Assembly (NCBI GenBank): GCA_028689775.1 | Contig: JAQVCM010000009.1 | Location: 1-64,000 of the forward strand | DNA length: 64,000 nt | Direction: 5' to 3' | DNA from: Crocinitomicaceae bacterium | GTDB lineage: Bacteria; Bacteroidota; Bacteroidia; Flavobacteriales_D; Crocinitomicaceae | Shown: positions 1-7,961 of the stretch, in pieces | Numbering within the stretch: position 1 is the stretch's first letter | Layout: each line of letters starts with the position of its first letter | The notes under the pieces: generated by a model | What the model saw: only the letters and a program-made list of their open reading frames with translations | What the model was told of the DNA's origin: nothing | The model's database searches: none | Position numbers and translations under genes: made by a program

Positions 1-2
1 TA

Positions 3-95
3 CAGAATGCTCATACAAAATGGGATGGACAAATATTTGCTTGGGCTGCTATTAGAAATGATTTAAATCACTACTTTGGTGATAGAATTAAATAG
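3..95 (+). CDS. C-terminal fragment of a gene cut by the window edge
   Basis: An open frame enters from the left edge and gives 30 codons before a TAG stop at 93-95. The visible tail is rich in aromatic residues (Trp, Phe, Tyr) and ends in GDRIK. I do not recognise the family. It may be the end of a real protein because the composition is balanced and soluble-looking, but 30 residues cannot prove coding. Confidence 0.4.
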   Translation, partial: QNAHTKWDGQIFAWAAIRNDLNHYFGDRIK

Positions 96-311
96 CTGGT
101 TGACACAGTTCATTGAACACTCCCATAATTGACAACTCACAAACTATTCAACCACTAATTTCAAACCAAGAACTATACCCATTCAGGTATAATTATTGCC
201 TTAAACCCGTTTTTATACCCGAAAAGGTATGCTTTAAAAATAATTTCATGCAATACCTCAATTCTCCCATCAACAAAAAAATCTCAAGTTTAGCATAAAT
301 CCGACATAGCT

Positions 312-450
312 ATGAAAGCGTTAATAAATTGTCATTTGCAATAATTAAATAGAAGAACGACACTGTTTGAGCTATTTCAGCGACCTCCGAAGGAAGCATC
401 GCAGATAGTTTGTCGTTCGTACGATAATTGATGACAATTTTAGCTTTCAT
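312..450. repeat. imperfect long inverted repeat
   Basis: Nested complementary blocks are ATGAAAGC (312-319) with GCTTTCAT (443-450), AATTGTCAT (327-335) with ATGACAATT (431-439), and GAACGACA (355-362) with TGTCGTTC (411-418). Together they would fold a stem-loop of about 139 nt. The function is unknown. It could be a decayed MITE-like or REP-like element. Confidence 0.5.
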
Positions 451-679
451 TGCGAAGTCTAGCGTTTTTTGGCTTCGTTTTTTGGGCAATGCAACCGAAC
501 GATAGTGAGCTCATGGCTCCAAAGCGTAGCGCATAAACAAACGCCATAAAAAAGGAAGGAATCTTCGGGAAACGAAAATTGCTAATTTTAAATTAAAACT
601 CTAAAGTAAGAGAGTATTTCAAAAAACTCCTTACTTTGTAAAGCCAAATCATCAATTCAAAAACTAAACGATATTTTCA

Positions 680-714
680 GATTAATTTTTAATCTGAAAG
701 ATTAAAAATTAATC
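680..714. repeat. perfect 16-bp hairpin adjoining the start codon at 718
   Basis: GATTAATTTTTAATCT (680-695) and its exact reverse complement (699-714) are separated by only three bases (GAA). The right arm ends three bases before the ATG at 718, so in mRNA the stem covers the whole ribosome-entry region. It is AT-rich and has no U-run typical of an intrinsic terminator. It may be a translational control hairpin or a dyad operator. Confidence 0.75.
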
Positions 715-717
715 CAA

Positions 718-1815
718 ATGACTAAAATCCTAATCCTATCCCTAATCTCAATCTTAGCAATAGGAAATATCCTCGCCAACGACGGCGCCTTCTTCGCCAA
801 AGGAAACCACCTCATCCCAATCCACGAAACCTCCATTCAAGTAAAAAAAGAAATCCTAACCTTGAAAAAAGTTCGAAATCAATTCATTGAAGTGACGGTT
901 TATTATGAATTTTTCAATCCAGATGCGGCAAAAAAATTGACCGTTGGTTTTGAAGCTTTTTCGCCTAGCGGTGATGTGGATGGAACGCCGAGAAATGGTC
1001 GTCATCCGTACATGCGGGATTTTACGGTGGAACTCAATCAATCCATTTTAAGTTATCAGGTTGCGTATGTTTCCGATTCGCTGTACAGGCAAAACGGCAA
1101 GATCAAATCCATGGACAAACCGACGCGGTCCGAGATTTCGAATGTCAATGAAGTAGATTTTTATTATGTGTACCACTTTGAAGCGAATTTCAAAAAAGGA
1201 CTCAACATTGTAAAACATACCTACAATTATGACCTCTCTGGCTCAATTGATTTCAATTATGATTTTGAATACGTTTTAAGCGCAGCCAATCGCTGGGCGA
1301 ACCAGCAAATTGATGATTTTACTTTGATCATCGACGTAGGCGAATTTGAAACATTTTCGATTCAAAAATCATTTTTCCAAAACGCCAACGAATGGCTAAT
1401 CAACGGCATCGGGAAAACAGAAAACGTAAACGGTGCTCCCAACTCCTTCATTGAAAACGACGCGCTGAAATTCCATTTGCAAAAAGGAAATCTCATTTTC
1501 CAAAAAAAGAATTTCAAAATCACCGGAGATTTATTTCTATACGCTCAAAACTATTACGGAATTGAAGATTTGGAATACATCCCGTTCTCCTACTACCAAA
1601 CCGAAAAAATCCCCGAACCTAAAACAGATTTTCATCGAAAAGTTCTAAAAAACTTACCTTTCGCCAGACGCGGCTATGTTTTTCAAAACCAAGGCTTGAA
1701 TGACTTTTATCGAAAGATGGATTGGTATATTCCGAATCCGAATTATGAAGCAGTTGTGGAGATTTTGACGGAGGATGAGAAGGTTTGGATTGAGCGGTGG
1801 AAGTCGGATTTTTGA
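718..1815 (+). CDS. secreted YARHG-domain protein
   Basis: The 365-residue protein starts with a signal peptide (residues 1-20, hydrophobic run ending ILA). Residues about 30-290 look like a beta-rich domain of unknown function. The C-terminus (about 310-365) resembles the YARHG domain: ARRGYVF, then LNDFYRKMDWYIPNP and an acidic LTEDEKVWIERWK-type tail. The signature histidine is Arg here. YARHG proteins are extracytoplasmic and of unknown role, often described as possible cell-wall or peptide binders. The start follows directly after a perfect hairpin, with no room for a Shine-Dalgarno site. The gene stands alone, 310 nt before the next start. Confidence 0.75.
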   Translation: MTKILILSLISILAIGNILANDGAFFAKGNHLIPIHETSIQVKKEILTLKKVRNQFIEVTVYYEFFNPDAAKKLTVGFEAFSPSGDVDGTPRNGRHPYMRDFTVELNQSILSYQVAYVSDSLYRQNGKIKSMDKPTRSEISNVNEVDFYYVYHFEANFKKGLNIVKHTYNYDLSGSIDFNYDFEYVLSAANRWANQQIDDFTLIIDVGEFETFSIQKSFFQNANEWLINGIGKTENVNGAPNSFIENDALKFHLQKGNLIFQKKNFKITGDLFLYAQNYYGIEDLEYIPFSYYQTEKIPEPKTDFHRKVLKNLPFARRGYVFQNQGLNDFYRKMDWYIPNPNYEAVVEILTEDEKVWIERWKSDF

Positions 1816-2125
1816 TTAGATTGATAGTGATATTGAATTAATTTTTGATTTTTTTGGCGATGTATTGATTGAAATGTTATATTTACGGGTGGAAATTGAC
1901 GACTACTATCAAATTGATAGCTTTTGAAATATTTAATTGAACTGTAAACAATTAGAAGCTGATTTATCATTGATTATTAATCATTTAACTAAAATAACTA
2001 TTGAATACATTTACCTAATTAGGTAAAGACGCTTGTTTGCGGAGACCGTACGACAGCTCAAGGTTAAGAAGAAAAACGTTTCATTCAATTATAATAAACA
2101 ACAACTCAAAAAAGAAAAAAGTAGA

Positions 2126-4552
2126 ATGAAGTACAAAAACATCCGAGAAGAAGAATTAAAAAACAAAGTCGGTGCTGACTGGTTTAAACAATTTGATACA
2201 ACCGAAATTCTTGGAAACATTGACTTTACCGTTTTCCCTAAACAGGATAGTTTATTTGGAAGAGCGCCACTTTTGTGGGCAGAAGCCAAAACAGGAAATT
2301 ACGATATTCCAACTATGTTTGTTCAGCTCATCCTAACAATCGGTAAAGCACGAACTTTTGACAAAACCCTACCACCGGCTTTCATAGGAGCATTTGACTT
2401 CAAAAAAATTGCCTTTGTTGATTATATCAATATTCAAGACATTTTCTATCTCAACGACTTTAATTGGAATGTAACACCAAGTAATCACGAGACAAAAGAA
2501 TTTCAACTCATTAAAGAGAGAATTGAAAGTATTTTAAAAACTAAAACGTACGTTTTTGACTATGAAAATGACGAAAAGATACTTAATGCTTTTATTAAGA
2601 GTAACGTAGCTAAGGCTACAACAAAAAGTAAAATCAAAATTGATAAAAATAATTTCATTCCAATTTATTTACGTTGGGTTGAGATTGTCAAACCTATAAT
2701 TGACGTTGATTGGGATGACTTAAAAAAAGCAAATATTTTTGACAGCGATTTTTATTTTGCCGACATTTTTGTTGATGACAAAGACACACAAAACATAGAA
2801 GATGATTTAACTATTCGTGATAGTCTATTTGTTGTATTTGAAAAGCAAGGGTATAAGATAGCCAAAGAAAATATCAAGCAAATGTTTGATGCCACCATAA
2901 ACATTAGAAACAAAGACATTTATTTACAATTTTGGAAACTCTACAAAAGACCACCTATAAAAGAATTTCAAGATTATATTATTGAACGCAAAGATTTACT
3001 TGTACCTCAAGATATTAGAGAGCGTAAAGGAGCGTTTTTCACTCCTAGAATTTGGGTAGAACTTTCGCAAAAATATTTAAACGACTATTTAGGTGAAAAC
3101 TGGCAGGACGAGTATTACATCTGGGATTGTGCAGGAGGTACAGGAAATCTACTAAGAGGCTTGACCAATAAATATAATATTTATGTAAGCACATTAGATC
3201 AGTCTGATGTTAACGTAATGCACGAACGTATTGAACACGGAGCAAACCTACTAAAAAATCACATTTTTCAATTTGATTTCTTAAACGATGATTTCACGAG
3301 GCTCCCACTGAGTTTGCAAGACATTATAAATGATAAAGAAAAATGCAAAAAACTGATTATTTATATCAATCCTCCCTATGCTGAGGCAACTTCTTCAAAA
3401 ACAGTATCAGGAACAGGAGAAAATAAGGCTGGTGTTACTACAAACTTTAAAATTAAAGAACAATTAAATCCTAAAATAGGTAATGCTTCTAATGAAATAT
3501 TTGCTCTATTTATGGCAGTTATTTATGAGAAAATACAAGGTTGTATTTTAGGACAATTCTCTAAATTAAAATTTGTAAATGGATCTAATTTTAGAAAATT
3601 CAAAGACTTCTTTTTAGCTGAATATGTAAGTGGTTTTGTTGTGCCAGCAGAAACTTTTGACAATGTAAAAGGTAAGTTTCCGATTGGATTTACAATTTGG
3701 AATACGTCTATAAAATCGAAAATCAACACAATTTCAGCAGATATCTATGATAAAAATGGCAATTATTCAGGTGTTAAAAATTTCTACGGTAGTTTACCTA
3801 AAAGTATAAACAAATGGATAAAAGTTTTTGATGATGATACAAAGTCAGGACTTGGATTTATGGAAAATCCAGCACCAGATTTTCAAAACAACAAATTTTT
3901 AAGTTTTACAAATAAAATAGGTACTCGTCACGTAAATTATTTTTCTTTTAAATCTACTAATCTAATACCAGGTTTGATATACTTTAGTGTACGAAATTCC
4001 ATTAGTGCTACTTGGCTAAACGATCGAGACCAATTTTTATTTCCTAATGAAAGGTGGAAAACCGATTTAGAATTTCAGAATGATTGTTTAGCTTTTGCCT
4101 TATTTGACGGGCAAAATAGAATAACAGTTGTTAAAGGAGCGAACCACTGGATACCATTTACCGAACAAGAAGTAAATGCCCAAAATAGGTTTGAAAGCAA
4201 TTTTATGACAGATTTTATTAATGGCAAAATTGAAATTGAAAGCGAGACAAACCTGTTTGGTAGTAGCAAAAAACAAATTGTAAAAAAAGAGTTTTCTGCA
4301 GAAGCTATTGCTGTTTTCGATGCAGGTAGAGAACTTTGGAAATATTATCACAATCAATCCAATGTAAGCGTAAATGCAAGTTTATATGACATTAGAGATT
4401 ACTTTCAAGGTCGAAACGATAAAGGTAGAATGAACTCAAAAAGTAATGATTCAGCATATATGGAATTAATAAATGAACTACGGAATAAACTCAATTTTTT
4501 AGCAGACAAAATCAAACCGAAAATTTACGAATACGGATTTTTAAAAGAATAA
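2126..4552 (+). CDS. type IIG-like restriction-modification enzyme (N6-adenine DNA methyltransferase)
   Basis: Eco57I-type enzymes fuse an N-terminal nuclease to an adenine methyltransferase and target recognition domain, cutting unmodified foreign DNA. Numbered from the ATG at 2126 (808 residues), a PD-(D/E)XK-like E53-A-K55 lies in LLWAEAKTGNYD, a motif I variant WDCAGGTGN begins at 333, and the catalytic NPPY is 415-418, inside IYINPPYAEA. The rest of the C-terminal half is probably target recognition. The frame is open from 2033, but I prefer ATG 2126, after an A/G-rich leader and where family-like sequence begins (MKYKNIREEELK). No separate specificity subunit is visible, as expected for a one-protein system. 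It is followed after 161 nt by a membrane protein with a lysozyme-like domain. Confidence 0.85.
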   Translation: MKYKNIREEELKNKVGADWFKQFDTTEILGNIDFTVFPKQDSLFGRAPLLWAEAKTGNYDIPTMFVQLILTIGKARTFDKTLPPAFIGAFDFKKIAFVDYINIQDIFYLNDFNWNVTPSNHETKEFQLIKERIESILKTKTYVFDYENDEKILNAFIKSNVAKATTKSKIKIDKNNFIPIYLRWVEIVKPIIDVDWDDLKKANIFDSDFYFADIFVDDKDTQNIEDDLTIRDSLFVVFEKQGYKIAKENIKQMFDATINIRNKDIYLQFWKLYKRPPIKEFQDYIIERKDLLVPQDIRERKGAFFTPRIWVELSQKYLNDYLGENWQDEYYIWDCAGGTGNLLRGLTNKYNIYVSTLDQSDVNVMHERIEHGANLLKNHIFQFDFLNDDFTRLPLSLQDIINDKEKCKKLIIYINPPYAEATSSKTVSGTGENKAGVTTNFKIKEQLNPKIGNASNEIFALFMAVIYEKIQGCILGQFSKLKFVNGSNFRKFKDFFLAEYVSGFVVPAETFDNVKGKFPIGFTIWNTSIKSKINTISADIYDKNGNYSGVKNFYGSLPKSINKWIKVFDDDTKSGLGFMENPAPDFQNNKFLSFTNKIGTRHVNYFSFKSTNLIPGLIYFSVRNSISATWLNDRDQFLFPNERWKTDLEFQNDCLAFALFDGQNRITVVKGANHWIPFTEQEVNAQNRFESNFMTDFINGKIEIESETNLFGSSKKQIVKKEFSAEAIAVFDAGRELWKYYHNQSNVSVNASLYDIRDYFQGRNDKGRMNSKSNDSAYMELINELRNKLNFLADKIKPKIYEYGFLKE

Positions 4553-4713
4553 TCGCTGGTAAAAATCCACATAAAACATCGGCGAAGCACTTCTGGATGC
4601 AAGATTTTTCAATTGTTTCGCATTTTATTATTCAATGAAAGTACAGTGTTTTGAAATAACATACTTTTCAAATAATAAACGTGAAAATTTCATAAAAATA
4701 AACTCGAAACTCA

Positions 4714-5712
4714 GTGATAATATTTATTTACCAATTAACATTAGCGATTATACTTTTTCTACTTGTAAACTGGATAGGAAAACACTCATTCTCCATTGGA
4801 TATGTAGAGATGTCTATTTTCCAAAAAGAAGAAGAATCTCCCGCGTTTAACTACGTATTTAGGATTTTGAGTCCTACAGTATACATTATTATTATTTCAA
4901 CAATTCTGTACAAATTCTCACTTGACAATCTTGTGAAGGATATTTACCGGGTAGTAGTCTATTATGTTGCATTTAGACTCCTTTTTAATTTGGCAAGTAA
5001 TCGTTTTCTTTTAATAAATTGGGCAAGGCAGACCATTACAGATGCAGCGATTATTATATTTGCATATCTTGTTTATTCAAAAGTCATAATAACAAAGCAA
5101 AATCTAATGCCTGATTTTAACGCTTTTGCTGAAGAATTATGGATCATTATTGCAATTTTTATTTATCAAGTCTTGAATAGAATTAAACTTTCTTCTAGTG
5201 CTTCTATTAAAAGAAAAGAAAACTACATAGACAAGAGATTTGTGAAATTCAAAAGTAAATATCATTCAATTATTACTAAGAAAATTCAAGATAAAAAGTT
5301 AATCGCGGTTGTTTATTCAATTATGATTTACGAAGATTTTAATAGACCAAAAATTATACGTTTAGTCGAAAATATTTATCAAAGAATTGGTTCTAAACCT
5401 CGTTCTTTAGGAGTTATGCAAGTAATTTCAAATAAATTCATAAATGATTATGAAAGTGTTATTATGGCAGTGGAAAAAATTAACGATCATTATTGCAAAG
5501 TACCAGAAATTATCAAGGAGGCTCGGATAAGTTATGGATACGATTCTGAAAATTTAAATGAAAAACTGGAAAACTGGGAAATAGAGCGCGAGATTCTTGC
5601 AGATTATAATCCAGACGACAAATACATTAATGAAGTTTCTCGGATAATTATTATAATATCTGCAAAATTGAATTATGAAGATCTCGAATACTCATTTAAA
5701 TGTACAGAATAA
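4714..5712 (+). CDS. five-helix membrane protein with lysozyme/SLT-like C-terminal domain
   Basis: The 332 residues start at GTG 4714. The next start (ATG 4810) would lose the first membrane helix, and an in-frame stop lies at 4699. Predicted membrane segments are about 3-20, 49-67, 76-94, 107-125 and 141-156. After a very basic linker (158-192) comes a region with lytic-transglycosylase landmarks in the right order: a candidate catalytic Glu207 in YEDFNRP, then SLGVMQV (231-237, the GLMQ-type motif), then DYNPDDKYINEV (297-307, the AYNxG..Y..V-type motif). SLT domains cleave peptidoglycan. The basic linker would by the positive-inside rule put the domain in the cytoplasm, which is odd for a cell-wall enzyme. 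Its position beside a type IIG enzyme suggests a defence role, but that is inference. Confidence 0.6.
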   Translation: MIIFIYQLTLAIILFLLVNWIGKHSFSIGYVEMSIFQKEEESPAFNYVFRILSPTVYIIIISTILYKFSLDNLVKDIYRVVVYYVAFRLLFNLASNRFLLINWARQTITDAAIIIFAYLVYSKVIITKQNLMPDFNAFAEELWIIIAIFIYQVLNRIKLSSSASIKRKENYIDKRFVKFKSKYHSIITKKIQDKKLIAVVYSIMIYEDFNRPKIIRLVENIYQRIGSKPRSLGVMQVISNKFINDYESVIMAVEKINDHYCKVPEIIKEARISYGYDSENLNEKLENWEIEREILADYNPDDKYINEVSRIIIIISAKLNYEDLEYSFKCTE

Positions 5713-6178
5713 CAATTCATACAGTCAAATAGGGAAATGTTATTTTTCTATTTTTTTACTTTCAACCACTAATTCTCAGTAGTGATTTGGTGCTAGACGA
5801 AAAGTTAAAAAAAACAACCAAATAAAAATATTCCCCAACCTTCACCCTCAAAAAAAAGGGAAATGGTGATCTTCCTTACCCAACCGCTGTAAAAAGCTGA
5901 TGGCGCGTGCTTAAGGACTATTTATATTTAATCACTTAAGGCTTGTGGCACTTCTTGTTTTACGCTCTCAATCATTGTCTTTTTGCTGCTTGGGTTGGTA
6001 TTAAACCAAGTGATTTTTTTCTTATTCATATCAATCTTTTTTTATTATTGATATATGCGGATGCTTTAAGTTTTGTACTTTAGCTACCGAAGGTTGAGTT
6101 CAACAGCATACAAAAAACAAAAGGCTTTTTTATACTTCTGTGTTCTTAGAGAAACGAAAAAACCCCTAATTACATAAT
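5713..6178. other. 466-bp intergenic stretch
   Basis: It contains only one small minus-strand frame (5928-6029). The short heptamer CTTAAGG occurs twice about 25 bp apart near 5910 and 5935. No terminator with a clear stem and U-run was found after the membrane-protein gene. Confidence 0.4.
5928..6029 (-). CDS. possible 33-residue peptide or gene remnant
   Basis: An ATG at 6029 opens a 33-codon frame on the minus strand beginning MNKKKITWFNTN and ending ALSD. The composition is protein-like (a Trp-Phe-Asn core, then an amphipathic segment), unlike random AT-rich frames nearby. It may be the intact N-terminus of a lost accessory gene or a small regulatory protein. No family is recognised. Confidence 0.25.
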   Translation of the reverse strand: MNKKKITWFNTNPSSKKTMIESVKQEVPQALSD

Positions 6179-6394
6179 ATGGAAAATTATCAAAAAATAT
6201 CGACGGAAGATTTTATGAAGTTTTTTCGTGATACTGAAAAATTAAATGAACTAACGCCTGATGATAGAGTCGAAATTTTCAGAACAATCTTAGTAGGAAG
6301 TTCAGACCTTACAATGGATTTACTGAATGATATTTTAGGAGATTATTGTGTTGAAAATCTTGAAGTAATAGAAATAGAAAATGGCGAAAAGTAA
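6179..6394 (+). CDS. small acidic hypothetical protein
   Basis: The 71-residue acidic protein (MENYQKISTEDFMKFF..) is predicted to be all-helical, with no signal peptide or membrane segment. Its last 14 nt overlap the start of the clipped HNH gene at 6381, so the two were probably translated together. Small acidic partners next to nucleases can be inhibitors or accessory subunits, but nothing in this sequence proves that. Confidence 0.55.
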   Translation: MENYQKISTEDFMKFFRDTEKLNELTPDDRVEIFRTILVGSSDLTMDLLNDILGDYCVENLEVIEIENGEK

Positions 6395-6632
6395 CAATTG
6401 GACAAAGGAAGAAACGATTGTTGCTTTTAATGTGTACTGTAAAATACCATTTAAAAAAAGTAGTAAAACCAATCCTACGATTATTAAATATGCCAACATA
6501 ATTGGCAGAAGTACTAAACGTTTATTCAAATCCTTATATGAAGAGCCAACTAGTCGAAATAAAAAACAGTTTCAAATCCATAAAAACAAGCCCAATTATC
6601 ATAAAGATTCTACTGCTATTACTATTCTCTAG
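6381..6632 (+). pseudogene. N-terminal fragment of an HNH-family endonuclease gene
   Basis: Residues 1-44 (MAKSNNWTKEETIVAF.. to YANIIGRS) match my memory of the N-terminal helical domain of a defence-associated HNH endonuclease family (WTREEL..ALNLYC..PFGK....NPEI..LA..IGRTPSA). Those proteins continue for about 250 more residues to the HNH motif. Here the resemblance stops at about 6513, and the frame runs 39 further codons through DNA that codes in another frame for a membrane protein. No HNH motif is present, so the gene is truncated by a deletion or rearrangement. Confidence 0.6.
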
Positions 6633-7002
6633 CTTTACCGTCACAACATTTATCTTCGCCACGACAAACAGTCTGGCTAACCCGAAAATATCAGCGTTGT
6701 TAAATCCGATACACCTTTATTTGATTGCAATTCTAATCTGTTCTGGGGTAATTCTTTTAATGTATTTCATTTTTCAAAAAAGACTCGTTGATTATTTAAT
6801 TGTAGGGTCAGTTCTTCTATTTTCAATAGCTTTCTGTTTACAGCTATATGCGTTTTCTCCTTGCCTTTTTCAACATACAAGTTCATTTGAAGATCACATC
6901 CATCCGCATGCGAACAGTTACATTTTAAAACAATCATTTCTGTGTCCTTCATACTCTTTTAACCTGAGTTCGATTGTAAAATTGAGATTTATATTTCAAT
7001 GA
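6538..7002 (+). CDS. small three-helix membrane protein, 3' end rewritten by a repeat
   Basis: From ATG 6538 the frame gives about 154 residues with three hydrophobic segments (starting near PIIIKILLLLLF, HLYLIAILICSG and VDYLIVGSVLLF). The frame is open upstream to a TTG at 6502. After the third helix the sequence becomes low in protein character (Cys, His and Ser rich), and the last 13 codons plus stop (6961-7002) lie inside a palindromic repeat element. The gene is therefore probably truncated. No function is recognised. Confidence 0.4.
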   Translation: MKSQLVEIKNSFKSIKTSPIIIKILLLLLFSSFTVTTFIFATTNSLANPKISALLNPIHLYLIAILICSGVILLMYFIFQKRLVDYLIVGSVLLFSIAFCLQLYAFSPCLFQHTSSFEDHIHPHANSYILKQSFLCPSYSFNLSSIVKLRFIFQ

Positions 7003-7169
7003 ATGGGTATAATACGAGGATTTTGAAATAAAAAATAGTGGACTATTTTTATTTCAAATGACGAAGTAGGATGCCATTCATTGGAAAGCTGAACAAAGAG
7101 GATTTTAAATAGTTTATTATAATCTTATAATCAGCGATATAAATTCGATGGGATAATCGAACTCAGGTT
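6961..7169. repeat. 209-bp MITE-like palindromic element
   Basis: The ends are perfect 15-bp inverted repeats: AACCTGAGTTCGATT (6961-6975) and AATCGAACTCAGGTT (7155-7169). Inside, TTTCAATGAATGG pairs with CCATTCATTGGAAA, and the centre is a near-perfect hairpin (7023-7038 with 7043-7057, loop TGGA). The element thus folds on itself along most of its length. It has no coding capacity of its own, and 39 nt of its left end recur inverted at 9703-9741. Together this suggests a non-autonomous mobile element. Confidence 0.6.
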
Positions 7170-7355
7170 TGTAGTTCAAGATTTAACTTGTTGATTTTTA
7201 TGGGTGTTGGCTTCATCACTTTTTTAATATCGATGTCATTCAAGCGGAAAAAACTTGATTAAACCTAATCCTCGTTCTCCAAAACCAACTACACCACTTT
7301 TCCATTATCCTCATCATATTCCACATCTTTTTAAACTATGTCCATTTTATACAAG

Positions 7356-7383
7356 TTTGCAATAATCCCACTGTCGATCTTTG
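7356..7383 (+). promoter_or_regulatory. Bacteroidota-type promoter before the small membrane protein at 7424
   Basis: TTTG (7356-7359) is followed after 16 nt by GATCTTTG (7376-7383), one mismatch to TAnnTTTG. The ATG lies about 40 nt downstream. Confidence 0.5.
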
Positions 7384-7423
7384 CACTTTAAAAATTGAAA
7401 TTAAATCTTAAAACTAAATCCCC

Positions 7424-7648
7424 ATGAAAAACAAAATAGGATTCAACATCATGCCCGCTCTTCTCGCTTTCGTCCTTGCAATGGCATTGAACAGAGAATT
7501 TAACTTCGAAACATTTACATTTCAGAAACCTGCGTTGGGAATTCTTTATTTAGTGACGTTTATCTTCTTTGTAATTAGTACGTTCAAAAAAAAGAAAGTG
7601 ACTGGGAAAGAAGGCACAGCAGGTGAAACAATGAAAAAAGAAGATTAA
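7424..7648 (+). CDS. small two-helix membrane protein
   Basis: The 74-residue protein has two hydrophobic segments (about 8-22 and 38-53) and a Lys/Glu-rich hydrophilic tail. No family is recognised. It has its own promoter-like sequence upstream and no close neighbour, so it appears to be a single-gene unit. The good start context and membrane-protein composition support it being real. Confidence 0.55.
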   Translation: MKNKIGFNIMPALLAFVLAMALNREFNFETFTFQKPALGILYLVTFIFFVISTFKKKKVTGKEGTAGETMKKED

Positions 7649-7961
7649 GTAAATTCAAATCAATTCGTCTAATCCTTTTTCAATTGATCCTGTAAGCATC
7701 GCTTTCTATGGGAAAACCAAATAACATTACCCCTATTTTCGGCTTTAAAGTCTATTTCAAGAATTAACTTTTGGGGTGAAAAGCTGTTTTAGAATTTCAA
7801 AAAATCAAAAACTTTGACGCAACAACGGTTTCAACATGATGAGACTTTGGATTTACTTGAAATGGAACAGCTTGTCATTTAAAGTTTTAGTTATATTTGT
7901 ATGGCTTGGTCTGGGATCATCGCCGCTTTTTGAAGTCACGAAACGTTTACAAACTCACACT
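7649..7961. other. intergenic and leader region before the WG-repeat gene
   Basis: About 310 bp without a gene. The open frame upstream of ATG 7962 (from 7836) crosses a strong promoter and is therefore not treated as coding. Nothing else was seen. Confidence 0.5.
7872..7899 (+). promoter_or_regulatory. promoter of the WG-repeat gene
   Basis: TTG (7872-7874), a 17-nt spacer and TATATTTG (7892-7899) match the Bacteroidota consensus. The start codon at 7962 lies about 60 nt downstream, which decides against the longer frame from 7836. Confidence 0.65.

Larger units (their letters stand above)
96..717. other. 622-bp intergenic stretch with inverted repeats
   Basis: I see no convincing gene here. 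A 61-codon frame at 113-298 has no family resemblance. The stretch holds an imperfect 139-nt inverted repeat (312-450), a possible -7 element (TTACTTTG, 631-638, one mismatch to TAnnTTTG) and a perfect hairpin touching the next start codon. The segment 450-560 looks like decayed accessory DNA, but I could not match it to a known gene. Confidence 0.5.

Noticed and set aside
113..298. 61-codon plus-strand frame
   Set aside because: No signal peptide, family match or promoter, and it lies in a repeat-rich empty region.
4635..4850. 71-codon frame starting before the lysozyme-like membrane protein
   Set aside because: It overlaps the first membrane helix of the larger gene in another frame and has no protein-like pattern of its own.
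5820..5900. Possible CRISPR-like spacing of short repeats
   Set aside because: Only a 7-bp repeat occurs twice; no regular array exists.
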